From Bacillus pinisoli (lineage in GTDB: Bacteria; Bacillota; Bacilli; Bacillales; SA4), in the NCBI RefSeq assembly GCF_023036475.1, contig NZ_JAJQKI010000006.1, positions 178,786 to 242,785 of the forward strand: a stretch of 64,000 bases of DNA, given 5' to 3'. The position numbers and the translations under genes were made by a program. The notes beneath the pieces were generated by a model. The model saw only the letters and a program-made list of their open reading frames with translations, was not told where the DNA came from and did not search any database. Positions 43,237 to 52,800 of this stretch are shown here, piece after piece; positions within the stretch are counted from its first letter, which is position 1, and each line of letters opens with the position of its first letter.

Positions 43237-44608
43237 AGTAGTAAAAAAAATTCTAGATAAACACCAAGATTTCTTTGAATCCAATCAAACCCGAAGTTAT
43301 GAATTTAGAATAAAACAGTTAGATCTATTGAAAGAAGGAATTCTGAAGTACGAAGACAAAATAACAGAAGCATTGCAAAAGGATTTAGGAAAGCATCCTT
43401 TCGAAACCTATACAACTGAAATTGGCTATGTGCTACATAGTATACGACAGGCTAAGAAATCACTGAAAAAGTGGATGGAACCAAAGAAAGTCAAAACCCC
43501 ACTTTATTTACAGCCAGCTAAAAGCTTCATAATGTCTGAGCCATATGGAACCGTGTTAATAATTGGTCCTTTCAACTATCCCTTTCAATTACTGGTTGAG
43601 CCTTTAGTAGGGGCAATTGCTGCAGGGAATACAGCAGTAATAAAGCCATCTGAACTTGTACCGAACGTGGCGGGCGTTGTGACTGATATGATTGAAAGTA
43701 CGTTTCAAAGTAAGTATATTTGCTCCATTGAAGGCGGAATTGAAACGAATCAAGCTTTAATCAATAGTCCGTTTGATTATATATTCTTCACGGGGAGTAC
43801 CCAGGTAGGTAAGATTGTAATGGAAGCAGCATCGAAGAATCTAATACCTGTAACGTTAGAACTCGGTGGAAAGAGTCCTGTCATTATTGACTCATCAGCC
43901 GACATTCAAGCTGCCGCTCAAAAAATCATCTGGGGAAAAACGGTCAACGCCGGTCAGACCTGTGTAGCCCCTGATTACCTGCTCGTTCATGAGGATATTA
44001 AAGAATCGATGATAGAAGCATTAAAATCTACAATAAAAACTTTTTACGGTCATAACGTATTAGAAAGTAAGGATTATGGGAGAATTGTCACCACGAGACA
44101 TTTTAATCGGTTAGTAGAACTACTTGAAAGAGAACAGGACAGTATCATCTTCGGTGGTAAAGTTGACCAAGCTTCAAGGTTTATTGAACCAACCTTAATT
44201 GAGGCAAGTGAGAACTCAGCTACGATGGAAGAAGAAATCTTTGGCCCTATTCTACCCGTATTGTCGTATTCTGAACTAACGAATGCAATCTCAATCATTA
44301 AGAAGAATTCAAAGCCTCTGGCGCTCTATCTGTTTACATCAAATCCAGAAGTTGAAGAGAGAGTGCTTACAGAAGTTTCTTCAGGGGGAGTATGTGTAAA
44401 CGATACACTAACACATCTGGGTAATCCTGAGCTTCCATTTGGGGGTGTCGGACATTCCGGAATGGGGGCTTATCACGGCCATTATAGTTTCAAGACTTTT
44501 TCACATGAGAAAAGTGTATTAAAGAAAAAGGGTAGCCGTACACTAGACCTCCTTCTTCCACCTTTCAATGAAAGAAAATTAATGCTGGTAAAGAAGTTTT
44601 TTAAATAG
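43214..44608 (+). CDS. Aldehyde dehydrogenase, class 3 type (YwdH-like)
   Basis: The 464-residue enzyme is short for ALDH and lacks a long N-terminal extension, like class 3 and B. subtilis YwdH enzymes that oxidise fatty or aromatic aldehydes. Cofactor segment IIGPFNYPFQLLVEPLVGAIAAGNTAVIKPSE is near residue 115, the catalytic glutamate is in LELGGKSPVI near 218 and the catalytic cysteine is in NAGQTCVAPDY near 245. The C-terminal KKGSRTLDLLLPPFNERKLMLVKKFFK is basic and amphipathic, perhaps membrane-associating. Two adjacent ATG codons (43214, 43217) follow GGGAG. Regulation by the upstream ArsR-type protein is likely. Confidence 0.92.
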   Translation: MMKEVTPEVVKKILDKHQDFFESNQTRSYEFRIKQLDLLKEGILKYEDKITEALQKDLGKHPFETYTTEIGYVLHSIRQAKKSLKKWMEPKKVKTPLYLQPAKSFIMSEPYGTVLIIGPFNYPFQLLVEPLVGAIAAGNTAVIKPSELVPNVAGVVTDMIESTFQSKYICSIEGGIETNQALINSPFDYIFFTGSTQVGKIVMEAASKNLIPVTLELGGKSPVIIDSSADIQAAAQKIIWGKTVNAGQTCVAPDYLLVHEDIKESMIEALKSTIKTFYGHNVLESKDYGRIVTTRHFNRLVELLEREQDSIIFGGKVDQASRFIEPTLIEASENSATMEEEIFGPILPVLSYSELTNAISIIKKNSKPLALYLFTSNPEVEERVLTEVSSGGVCVNDTLTHLGNPELPFGGVGHSGMGAYHGHYSFKTFSHEKSVLKKKGSRTLDLLLPPFNERKLMLVKKFFK

Positions 44609-44654
44609 GTTACTTTACTAGTTGGAGAAAAGAACTCAAAAAGACCATTTTTAA

Positions 44655-44689
44655 GTGCGTAGATCTACTCGTGATCTACGCACTTTTTT
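44655..44689 (+). terminator. Terminator after the aldehyde dehydrogenase
   Basis: GTGCGTAGATC and GATCTACGCAC form an 11-bp stem with a 7-base loop, followed by TTTTTT. Confidence 0.9.
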
Positions 44690-44833
44690 CTCCAGAAAGA
44701 AGGATAATCAGAGCTTTTGTTGAAAGTTTCCTTAGTTAGTCCCTAATTGATAAATCTATATTAGCGCAATGTGAGGTAGTATTATGGAGAATGTAGAGAG
44801 GCTGAAACCCATCTAGCTTCTTCGTTCATAAAA

Positions 44834-45556
44834 ATGTATAACCACCTTTTAAAAAGCTATCAGCAAGTGCTAGAAAGACAAAGTAAGCTCGATTATGCAG
44901 GTACGATTAAGTCAAGCTTAATTCATGAAGTTAAAAATAGCTTAACGGTTATACAAGGTGGAGTACAAATTATGCCAGAGCTTCAAGAGCTTACTCCTAA
45001 GTCTAAACAGGTATTAGAGCAAATCCAAATTGCGAGTGATCAGTTACATGATTTTGTTAAAGGATATCAGACCTTTTTGAAGACCCAAAACATGAACTTT
45101 GTAGAAAAACCGTTGATGCAGGTGGTCAAAAAGGCTCTTCTTCTTTGCGAACTAACGTTACAAAATCAAAAGTATACAATAGAGGTAGATATACCAAGGA
45201 ACTTAACCGTAAATATAAACGAAGCCTATATATTACAAGTGTTTGTCAATTTGATAAAAAATAGTATAGAAGCAACTCCTAGTGAAACTGAACGCTTACA
45301 ACTCCAAATTAAAGCCTATTTGGAACAGGACAAGATATACATTGATTTTATAGATCGAGGTACTGGAATAAACAAAGAAGAGTGGGAAACGGTATTCTAT
45401 CCATTTCATTCAAATAAAGAAAAGGGAACCGGCCTTGGATTACCATATTGCAAGCAGATTCTATTAGCACATCGTGGAGATATTAATATTGTAAGAAGTG
45501 ACGACTCCGGAACTCATATTCAATTATGTTTGCCATTATATCCATTCTCTACTTAA
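44834..45556 (+). CDS. Soluble sensor histidine kinase without a visible input domain
   Basis: The 240-residue protein has a kinase core. SLIHEVKNSLTVIQGGVQIM near residue 30 is the dimerisation/phosphoacceptor H-box; the N box is VFVNLIKNSIEATPSE near 140; the G boxes are DFIDRGTGI and KEKGTGLGLPYCKQIL. There is no transmembrane or PAS domain before the H-box, only about 28 residues. The ATG lacks an evident ribosome binding site, and an in-frame TAG lies 18 codons upstream, so the 5' end may have been lost or an unusual start may be used. It resembles KinB-type sporulation kinases in the core. No response regulator is adjacent. Confidence 0.75.
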   Translation: MYNHLLKSYQQVLERQSKLDYAGTIKSSLIHEVKNSLTVIQGGVQIMPELQELTPKSKQVLEQIQIASDQLHDFVKGYQTFLKTQNMNFVEKPLMQVVKKALLLCELTLQNQKYTIEVDIPRNLTVNINEAYILQVFVNLIKNSIEATPSETERLQLQIKAYLEQDKIYIDFIDRGTGINKEEWETVFYPFHSNKEKGTGLGLPYCKQILLAHRGDINIVRSDDSGTHIQLCLPLYPFST

Positions 45557-45563
45557 AAGGTAG

Positions 45564-45587
45564 CCCTGGGAAACCAGGGATTTTTTT
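45564..45587 (+). terminator. Terminator after the soluble histidine kinase
   Basis: CCCTGG and CCAGGG pair across GAAA and are followed by ATTTTTTT. Confidence 0.8.
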
Positions 45588-45685
45588 AATAGATATGTGT
45601 CGTTATTTGACTAGGGAAAAAGGGATTTGTTTACATTTGTAGAATGTATGTATAGTGATAATAAACATACCTACAGGAGCAAAGT

Positions 45686-46936
45686 ATGATTACTAATTTA
45701 TTAGATTTCTTAATTAATATGTTATTTATCATATTACCAATAGTGGCATACCAGGCACTACTACTAAATAGTCCACTCGAAACTATCAAATCCTCAAAGA
45801 AACAAAAGCTACTTCTTGCTATCATGTTCTCAATATCAAGCGTGCTATGTCTTCTTTTTCCAGTGCATCTTGGTGAAGGGCTCCTTGACTTGAGAATTAT
45901 ACCATTTATTATTGGTACTCTATATGGAGGGGTCAGGGTAGGGGCAGTAGTGTTATTGACGACATTAGGTCTTCGATATATGGTAGGTGGAAGTGGGTTT
46001 TATATCTCCTTAGTAGAATACGGAATAGTAGCTTTTATGTTATTACGAACAATTAAACAATTCCCAACGTTTTCCCTAAAGAAAAAAGTAAGCGTTTCCG
46101 CTTGGATCTGTATACTACCTACAATTCTTGGTTTACCTATTGCATTCTTTGTTTATGATATAACAGCTGTCTACCTAGGCTTAGTTTTAATCGCAGTAAG
46201 TATCATTTGTATTTTATGTTCTATTTATCTCTTAGAGAGTACGATAGAAAGATTACATACGTTAATTGAATTACACAAAGTAGATAAAATGTCTATTGTT
46301 AGTCATTTAGCGGCTTCTGTATCTCATGAGGTTCGAAATCCGCTCACCGTTACAAAAGGGTTTATACAGTTATTAAAAAATAAGTACTCTGATAATGAGG
46401 AGGACCGACTTTATTTTGATTTGGCGTTAGAGGGATTAGTAAATGCAGAAACCATAATAACGGATTACTTAACGTTTGCTAAGCCTGCTTTCGATAAGGT
46501 TGAAGTATTAGAACTTGGGGAAGAATTACAGAAAATCATTAAAGTAGTGAGTCCTTTTGCAGCTATGCATAATATTAATATTTCGTATGATGGTTCTTAT
46601 GTACCTATTGAAGGAGATAGGCTGAAAATTCATCAGCTGTTCTTAAATATTCTAAAAAATTCAATAGAGGCCATGCCAAACGGTGGAGAATTATCTATCT
46701 TACTTTTACATGATAAAGAGGATGTAAAAGTAATTATAAAGGATACGGGCTTTGGAATGTCTAAAGAGCAGCTGCTCAGATTAGGAGAGCCCTATTTTTC
46801 CACGAAGCAAAACGGGACAGGATTGGGAATGATGGTCTCCTTAAATATACTTAAAAGTTTAGGTGGGGCTTATAAAGTGTACAGTAAGCCAAATGAAGGT
46901 ACCACTTTTTATATCACGTTTCCTGCTTTAAAATAA
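45686..46936 (+). CDS. Membrane sensor histidine kinase, KinB-like (5TMR-LYT type)
   Basis: The 416-residue kinase has five to six N-terminal spans (about residues 5-190). They include the 5TM-LYT pattern IIPFIIGTLYGGVRVGAVVLL, which is found in KinB and LytS. The core follows: HLAASVSHEVRNPLTVTKGFIQLL (H-box near 215), LNILKNSIEAMPNGGEL (N-box near 325), IKDTGFGMSK and NGTGLGMMVSLNILKSLGG (G-boxes). It is like KinB, one of the kinases that feed the Spo0A phosphorelay, but the presence of multiple KinB-type kinases in Bacillus species makes the exact role uncertain. CAGGAGC precedes the ATG. No response regulator is encoded nearby, consistent with an orphan phosphorelay kinase. Confidence 0.88.
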   Translation: MITNLLDFLINMLFIILPIVAYQALLLNSPLETIKSSKKQKLLLAIMFSISSVLCLLFPVHLGEGLLDLRIIPFIIGTLYGGVRVGAVVLLTTLGLRYMVGGSGFYISLVEYGIVAFMLLRTIKQFPTFSLKKKVSVSAWICILPTILGLPIAFFVYDITAVYLGLVLIAVSIICILCSIYLLESTIERLHTLIELHKVDKMSIVSHLAASVSHEVRNPLTVTKGFIQLLKNKYSDNEEDRLYFDLALEGLVNAETIITDYLTFAKPAFDKVEVLELGEELQKIIKVVSPFAAMHNINISYDGSYVPIEGDRLKIHQLFLNILKNSIEAMPNGGELSILLLHDKEDVKVIIKDTGFGMSKEQLLRLGEPYFSTKQNGTGLGMMVSLNILKSLGGAYKVYSKPNEGTTFYITFPALK

Positions 46937-46976
46937 AGAGCCCGAAAAACAATATGGATTGATCTTCGGGCTCTTT
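46935..46976. terminator. Bidirectional terminator between the KinB-like gene and ygaE
   Basis: AAAGAGCCCGAA and TTCGGGCTCTTT form a 12-bp stem around an 18-base loop; A-rich and T-rich arms allow use in both directions. Confidence 0.82.
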
Positions 46977-46980
46977 ACAA

Positions 46981-48063
46981 TTAATCTTTCCCCTCTACTT
47001 CTACCTCGTTATCGTCTGTATGGTAGGTCTGGAAGCTATCAAGTAACTTTTCTAAATGTCCCAAGTGACTCCGGTATTCAAGAACCATTGATACTAGTGG
47101 GAAAAGCTGAGTAGCTTCTTGAAGTTGTTGCTCATTTTCTGATTTGTATTGTTCAATATATTCACGTAATAACTCAGAATCCTGATAAGAAACTTTCTCG
47201 TCCATCACTGGTACATGCGATTTAATCTTACCGACAAATTGAAGTAGCAGTTGTTCATGAGAAGAAGATAGGGTATCTAATTCTGTCTTAATTAAATCTT
47301 GAAAGCTTTGTGGCATACAATGTACTTCATTTTCAAGTCTATGTAGTCTTTTTAACGTGTCATACGCTTGAGTCGTGGTTACTAACATTTGGCGAAATAA
47401 GACGAGCTTTCGCGTTTTCGCGTATTGTTTACCTTTTCTTTCAAATCGATTTCGTTCTTCTTTATAAAAAGAGAAGAGTTGATCAAGCTTTACTAATCGA
47501 TCCTTCATTTTCTCAATTTCTTCCTTAAGTTCAATATGGCCAGATGCATTTCTTGTGTTAATCCGAATCCATTTAATAATGTCTTCTGTTGTATCCACGA
47601 TCTGATAATACAACTTAGCTTCATATTTGGGTGGAAAGAAAGCAAGATTAACTAAAAAGGCAGATACAACGCCAAGTAGGACAGTCCCGAATCGGATTAA
47701 ACCGAATTCAATAAATTGCTCGCCTGGTGTTTCCATGATAGCAATAACCGTAACTACCGCTAAAGGAATCGTGCTCTCAATCTTGAGCTTGATCGTAATC
47801 CCAATTACAATCATCACTGTAAACCCTATAATAATTGAGTTGTTTGTAAATAGCAGTGTAAACAAAATGGCGAAAAAAGCACCAATGATATTCGCTTGGA
47901 ACTGGTCAATAATGGATTGAAAAGACCGATAAATAGACGGTTGAATCGCAAAGGCAGCAGCAATTCCAGCAAACGAAGGGGAAGGTAAATCAAGTAAATG
48001 GGCGATATAAAGGGAAAGTGCAACGGCAATACCCGTTTTTAAAATACGTGCACCAATTTTCAT
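46981..48063 (-). CDS. ygaE: FUSC/aromatic acid exporter family membrane protein (YgaE)
   Basis: The 360-residue protein starts MKIGARILKTGIAVALSLYI and contains LPSPSFAGIAAAFAIQPSIYRSFQSIIDQF near residue 27, typical of the YgaE/YqjA group of FUSC-like proteins. Four to six spans lie in the first 145 residues. The remaining part is a soluble helical domain with long coiled-coil segments and an acidic C-terminus. Substrate is unknown; relatives include aromatic acid exporters. GAGGTCC precedes the ATG. It resumes the B. subtilis-like order (ygaD ... ygaE-gsaB). Confidence 0.85.
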   Translation of the reverse strand: MKIGARILKTGIAVALSLYIAHLLDLPSPSFAGIAAAFAIQPSIYRSFQSIIDQFQANIIGAFFAILFTLLFTNNSIIIGFTVMIVIGITIKLKIESTIPLAVVTVIAIMETPGEQFIEFGLIRFGTVLLGVVSAFLVNLAFFPPKYEAKLYYQIVDTTEDIIKWIRINTRNASGHIELKEEIEKMKDRLVKLDQLFSFYKEERNRFERKGKQYAKTRKLVLFRQMLVTTTQAYDTLKRLHRLENEVHCMPQSFQDLIKTELDTLSSSHEQLLLQFVGKIKSHVPVMDEKVSYQDSELLREYIEQYKSENEQQLQEATQLFPLVSMVLEYRSHLGHLEKLLDSFQTYHTDDNEVEVEGKD

Positions 48064-48225
48064 AATGTATATGGACCTCCTTCAAACCCTTATCACATTT
48101 TTCACTTTAAAGAGAACTCATAAACATTATTTTGATGGAAGTGGAGGAGAAGTGCAAGGTTAAGATGTTAATACCGGAGATTTTAGATCTAAACGAGTAA
48201 AAAGCATCCTAGAAGAATGCTTGAT

Positions 48226-48717
48226 TTAGGTTATGTTAATCTTACGTTTTATGAATTCATAATAGAGAGCAGTTGTCGTCTGAATAACTAAAAATACAAT
48301 TACAGAAAAGTATATTTGATATCCATTTTGATAATGAGTAACTCCCATGATGGAAGAAACCTTCTCCATCAACAACCCAACAGTTGTCCAACCTAATATA
48401 TAAGGTATAAACGATTTTTTATGGATTCGTAAAACTTCATAAAAATAGATAAAAAAGTAACTAAAGGTAGCAAATAAAAAGTATGTCAATAAATCTGTCA
48501 GCTCGTAGTTATTGGAATCGTTGACTTTATAAAAATCAAACAATCCTCCTCCAATGGTGAAATCAAAAAGGGTGGAGCTCGCAAACCCCCAAACTAAGAA
48601 AAATATAGTAATTTGTGGGGATAACTTTTTAGGAAAACCAATTAACGCTACATAGGCAACTAATAGCATGACAATGATATATACTTCATTCTTATCGTAG
48701 GTTTCCCATAGCATCAT
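48226..48717 (-). CDS. Membrane protein of unknown function (second gene of a pair)
   Basis: The 163-residue protein has about five hydrophobic helices (VYIIVMLLVAYVALIGF, ITIFFLVWGFASSTLF, LLTYFLFATFSYFFIYFYEV, PYILGWTTVGLLMEKVSSIM, IYFSVIVFLVIQTTTALYY). The layout recalls CBO0543-family proteins, a group of spore-former membrane proteins, but similarity by eye is weak. Its ATG lies inside the preceding gene (overlap 26 bases), with GGTGAAG ahead of it, so the two are translationally coupled. Function unknown. Confidence 0.65.
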   Translation of the reverse strand: MMLWETYDKNEVYIIVMLLVAYVALIGFPKKLSPQITIFFLVWGFASSTLFDFTIGGGLFDFYKVNDSNNYELTDLLTYFLFATFSYFFIYFYEVLRIHKKSFIPYILGWTTVGLLMEKVSSIMGVTHYQNGYQIYFSVIVFLVIQTTTALYYEFIKRKINIT

Positions 48718-49186
48718 TTTTCTTCACCACATCTTTACTGATTTTATTAAGTATTCGAATACTTGCTAAAGCAATTAAGCCTAAACAAACAAAGTAAATC
48801 GACTCATATAATAAGTTCCAATTCTTAAAATCGGTAACACCTAGACTCGTTGATAACAAACTTAACCCATTTAATACAGAGACAAGAGAAATGAAGACCA
48901 GTACTTTATGGGAAGGTTTATTCATTTTTATAGTAAGATCAATAGCTAACAACACCAATAGAGGTATAATGATGCTACGATTCAGTAGAAATCCCGTATA
49001 AGCTAATTTTTGTTTGCTGACGGTAATTAAATGTAATTCATTTATGACAATCCAAGAAAAGTTAATACTTACAATAAGAACAACTAAGAAAATAAATGTA
49101 CTCTCGATTACGTTTAATTTCTTATTTACTACACTATATAAAGCGATAACAAGCCAGGATATAAAGAAAAATACGACAAATTGCAT
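48692..49186 (-). CDS. Membrane protein of unknown function (first gene of a pair)
   Basis: The product has five or more hydrophobic segments, starting MQFVVFFFISWLVIALYS. The ATG at 49186 is chosen because CGGAGG lies 5 bases before it; the frame is open to ATG 49204. The segment FLLNRSIIIPLLVLLAIDLTIKMNKPSHK and ENLLYESIYF-type NWNLLYESIYF recall a group of Bacillus membrane proteins found in pairs, but I cannot name a family. It overlaps the downstream gene, and a divergent kinase gene starts 96 bases away. Confidence 0.65.
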   Translation of the reverse strand: MQFVVFFFISWLVIALYSVVNKKLNVIESTFIFLVVLIVSINFSWIVINELHLITVSKQKLAYTGFLLNRSIIIPLLVLLAIDLTIKMNKPSHKVLVFISLVSVLNGLSLLSTSLGVTDFKNWNLLYESIYFVCLGLIALASIRILNKISKDVVKKNDAMGNLR

Positions 49187-49281
49187 GAGATCCTCCGTAG
49201 TCATTTTTATTAGTATGACTTTATTGTAAGGAAGAAATGCAAAATTATAGCTAGTAATGTTCGTAACGAGGAGGGGAAAGG

Positions 49282-49791
49282 ATGGAATCTAAATTAATTA
49301 TCATACGTGGAAATTCAGCCAGTGGGAAAACGACGATTTCAAAGAGTTTACAAGAGCAGTTAGGAAGGGGCACTCTCTTGGTACCCCAGGATACTGTTCG
49401 TCGAGATATGTTAAAGGTTCATGACAGAATGGGGAACCTTTCCATTGATTTAATTAGACAGATTGCAGAGTACGGTAAAGGAAAATGTGAATTTGTCATC
49501 GTGGAGGGAATTTTAGTGAAAGATCTGTACGGTAAAATGCTGAATGACCTAATCCAATACTATAATGAAAGAGCATACATTTATTATTTTGATTTATCCT
49601 TTGAAGAGACTGTAAAACGCCATAACACCCGTCTCAAAAAGATGAAGTTTGGAGAAGATTCTTTACGAGCTTGGTGGAAGCCACGCGATTATCTTGGGGC
49701 GGATGGAGAAACATCCTTGACGAATGACATGTCACATGACGATATAATAAAGCTGATACTTGACCAATTGCAAGGTAAGAGTGTCGGTTGA
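49282..49791 (+). CDS. P-loop kinase (AAA_33/zeta-toxin-like small-molecule kinase)
   Basis: The 169-residue protein begins MESKLIIIRGNSASGKTTIS with a Walker A loop (residues 10-17). It continues with LVPQDTVRRDML near 40, a segment typical of zeta-like and chloramphenicol-phosphotransferase-like kinases, and RHNTRLKKMKFGEDSLRAWWKPRDYLG near 115 with lid arginines. Substrate unknown; relatives are annotated as uridine kinase or AAA family ATPase. GAGGAGGGGAAAGG precedes the ATG. It is a single-gene unit with its own terminator. Confidence 0.82.
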   Translation: MESKLIIIRGNSASGKTTISKSLQEQLGRGTLLVPQDTVRRDMLKVHDRMGNLSIDLIRQIAEYGKGKCEFVIVEGILVKDLYGKMLNDLIQYYNERAYIYYFDLSFEETVKRHNTRLKKMKFGEDSLRAWWKPRDYLGADGETSLTNDMSHDDIIKLILDQLQGKSVG

Positions 49792-49805
49792 TAGATTAAT
49801 AAGAA

Positions 49806-49836
49806 AACCCTCTGCTTGTAGGCAGAGGGTTCGTTT
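49806..49836. terminator. Terminator between the P-loop kinase and glutamate synthase
   Basis: AACCCTCTGC and GCAGAGGGTT form a 10-bp stem with a TTGTAG-like loop. It lies between two converging genes and may serve both. Confidence 0.8.
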
Positions 49837-49838
49837 AA

Positions 49839-52800
49839 TTATTCTGTTGAAACAGCTGGATCTGCTTGCTCTTTCATTGGTAACACTTGGAGGAAGTTTT
49901 CCTCTGGGCTTTCTAATAGTGGCTTGAGGTATTCAACTTCTTCCCATTGCTCATGTTCTGTTAAAACTTGAATATAAGAGCTTAGAAGTTCTGTTACATC
50001 TTCAATGCCTTTCTTAGATAAAGCAGTGATGGATACCTTCGCACCTTTTGCGATTCTTCTAGAGAGTGTTTCCTTTGTTAAATTCATAGAAGCATCATGT
50101 CGAAGGTAGACTGTACCACCCGTCATACCTGCACAGATCCATGGACCTGGATCGCCAATGACAAGACCGCGCCCATTTGTCATATATTCAAAAGCAAAGC
50201 CTTTAATGTTTGCATGAACACCTACATTTCCAAACTCTTGTTCAGGAATTGGCTTTGTTACGTGTCCGCCGATAATCATATCTGCACCAGATAATCGAAT
50301 TCCAGCACGTGCATCCGCATTACCTTGAACGAATAATTGTCCTTTTTGAGCGCCATAGCCAAAGCCTTTTCCGACAGAACCGTTATATAACTTTCCGTCT
50401 TTTCCTTTAGACTTTAAGATATGAATATTTCCTCCAAACGAAGTTTTACCCGTTCCGTCTTGCGAACCACCTTCAACTCGAATGGTAATTCCTTCACTGT
50501 TATAAGCTCCTAAACCATTTCCTGGTATAGACCCGTTTTTGTATTTTAGTGAAATAGCAGGGAGTTTCTTGTAAGATCCGTCAAGTCTTCCACGAACACG
50601 GTGACAGGATACACGGCTTCCGAGTACACGTTGCTCGGATGTAACAGCCGAGAATTCACGAGACTTCGTTAATTCACTTACATTTTGATCTAAATATTCA
50701 GCTCCTACTGCAACAGCAAGAGTTGATTCTTCAATGCTTGCTGCAACTTCCTTCTGTGTAAATTGACCAACTTCAATTGTTTCTAGCAGAGTTGATAAAT
50801 TCATTTGATCAACGCCTCTAGTCTGCTCTAGTAAATCTGAACGTCCTACAATGTCTTGAACATTTGTGAATCCTAAGTCAGCCGTTAGCTGCTTTAGTTC
50901 ATTGCCGAATGCTGTGAACAGATTCATTAAACCATTTACAGCATTGTCAAATTCACGAGGAACGAAACGGCGTAAACCATGCTCTTTTGCTTGAGCTTCA
51001 GACTCAATTTGAGTAGCAATTCCTACGTGGCAGGTATCTAAATGACAGCCACGACATGTCGTACAACCGATTGCAATCATGGAAAGTGTTCCAAATCCGA
51101 TACGGTTTGCTCCAAGTAGCATTACCTTTAGAACATCAGATACACTACGAATACCACCGTCAGCCCAAATCTCAACATGATTACGAATGCCGGCTTCTAA
51201 TAGTGCATTATGAGCAGCTTTTACACCAATCTCAACAGGTAGACCTACATATTGAAGGGCATGAATTCTTGCTGCCCCGGTACCACCGTCAAAACCACTA
51301 ATGGTGATAATATCAGCACCAGCTTTGGCTATACCAACCGCGATGGTTCCGATATTTGGTACGACTGGTACTTTAACAGCAACTTTAGCTTGGTCGTTGG
51401 CTGTCTTTAACTCAGCAATCATTTGAGCGAGATCTTCAATAGAATAGATATCATGGTTATTAGAAGGTGAGATTAAGTCAGACCCAAGTGTAGCATTACG
51501 AGCATCCGCAACCTTTTGAGTTACTTTTGATCCAGGTAAGTGACCGCCTTCCCCAGGCTTTGCGCCTTGCCCAATCTTAATTTCTAATAGGTTAGATGAG
51601 TTAAGTAGCTCAGCGTTAACACCAAAACGTCCGGACGCAATTTGCTGCCCACGAGTTTTTGGATACTTACCAAGCATATCCTTAATTTCTCCACCTTCTC
51701 CATTTAAACTAACCATATTCAATTTATCCGCAGCTTCCGCATAAGCACGGAACGCAATCTCGTTTTGAGAACCAAATGACATGGAACTAATGACGAACGG
51801 TAAATCATGCTCTCCAACCGAAATATTTACCTTTTCAGGGTTAGCAGGCTTTGTAGATTGCTTAAAGCTTGTTAAATGTCTAATGCTTATTGGATTACCT
51901 TCTTCTTGTTCAGTAAGCTTTTTACGATAATCATCATATGAACCAGTCTGAGCGACATCACCAATTGCTTTCCAAATTCTCGGGAAGATGTGGAACGACT
52001 TACCAGCTCTTGCTGCTTCATTGTTGAAGTCTTCAACACGCTTTAATGCATCTTCTTTTAGCGCAGCAAAATTAAAGCTTAAAGTATTAGAACCAAAGAA
52101 GTTTACAATTCGCAGAGCATCCGCAAGCTCATCATTTAATCCCATTGAAGAGAATAATCGGCTATATCCTCTAAGTTCGTGAATACCAAGAGTGGATATA
52201 ACTTTCTCCAAGCCTTTATTTAAAGATTCAAATAGATTTTTAACCGGTGTTAAATCCTCATCACTAACAGTCGCAAATAATAAATACGGACTTATTGCAT
52301 CAGCACCTAATCCTAATGCTAAAATTGCATCGTGTAATGAACGGATTGCACCTGAACGTAATAATAGAGAACAGTCTCTTCTTAGTCCTTCTTCAATTAA
52401 GGCATGATCGATTGAAGATACCACTAGATGTGGATCAAGCCATAATTGACCGTTTTGATGAGATCTACCATCATTTAAGATGAGTAGGGAGCTTCCGTTC
52501 TTTACAGCTTCAATCGCTTCTTTAGATAAACGACTTAAGGCGTCTTTAACGGACTCTTCCTCAGTAAAGGTAATATCTAAATAATAGGATAGTTCCTGTT
52601 TATGGAATTCCTGAACAATTTGGTCATATGACGGCTGGCTTAATTCTCCACTGATTTTGAAGCCTTGTAAGCCTTCTAGTAAAATAGGAGACTGTAATTC
52701 TAAGAATAGCTGCTTGCCATGCTTCTCAAAAAGAGAAGGGCGCTTTCCAAGCATCATTCTAGTGGAGAAGTGTTCGGTTTCACGATCTCTATCGATCGCA

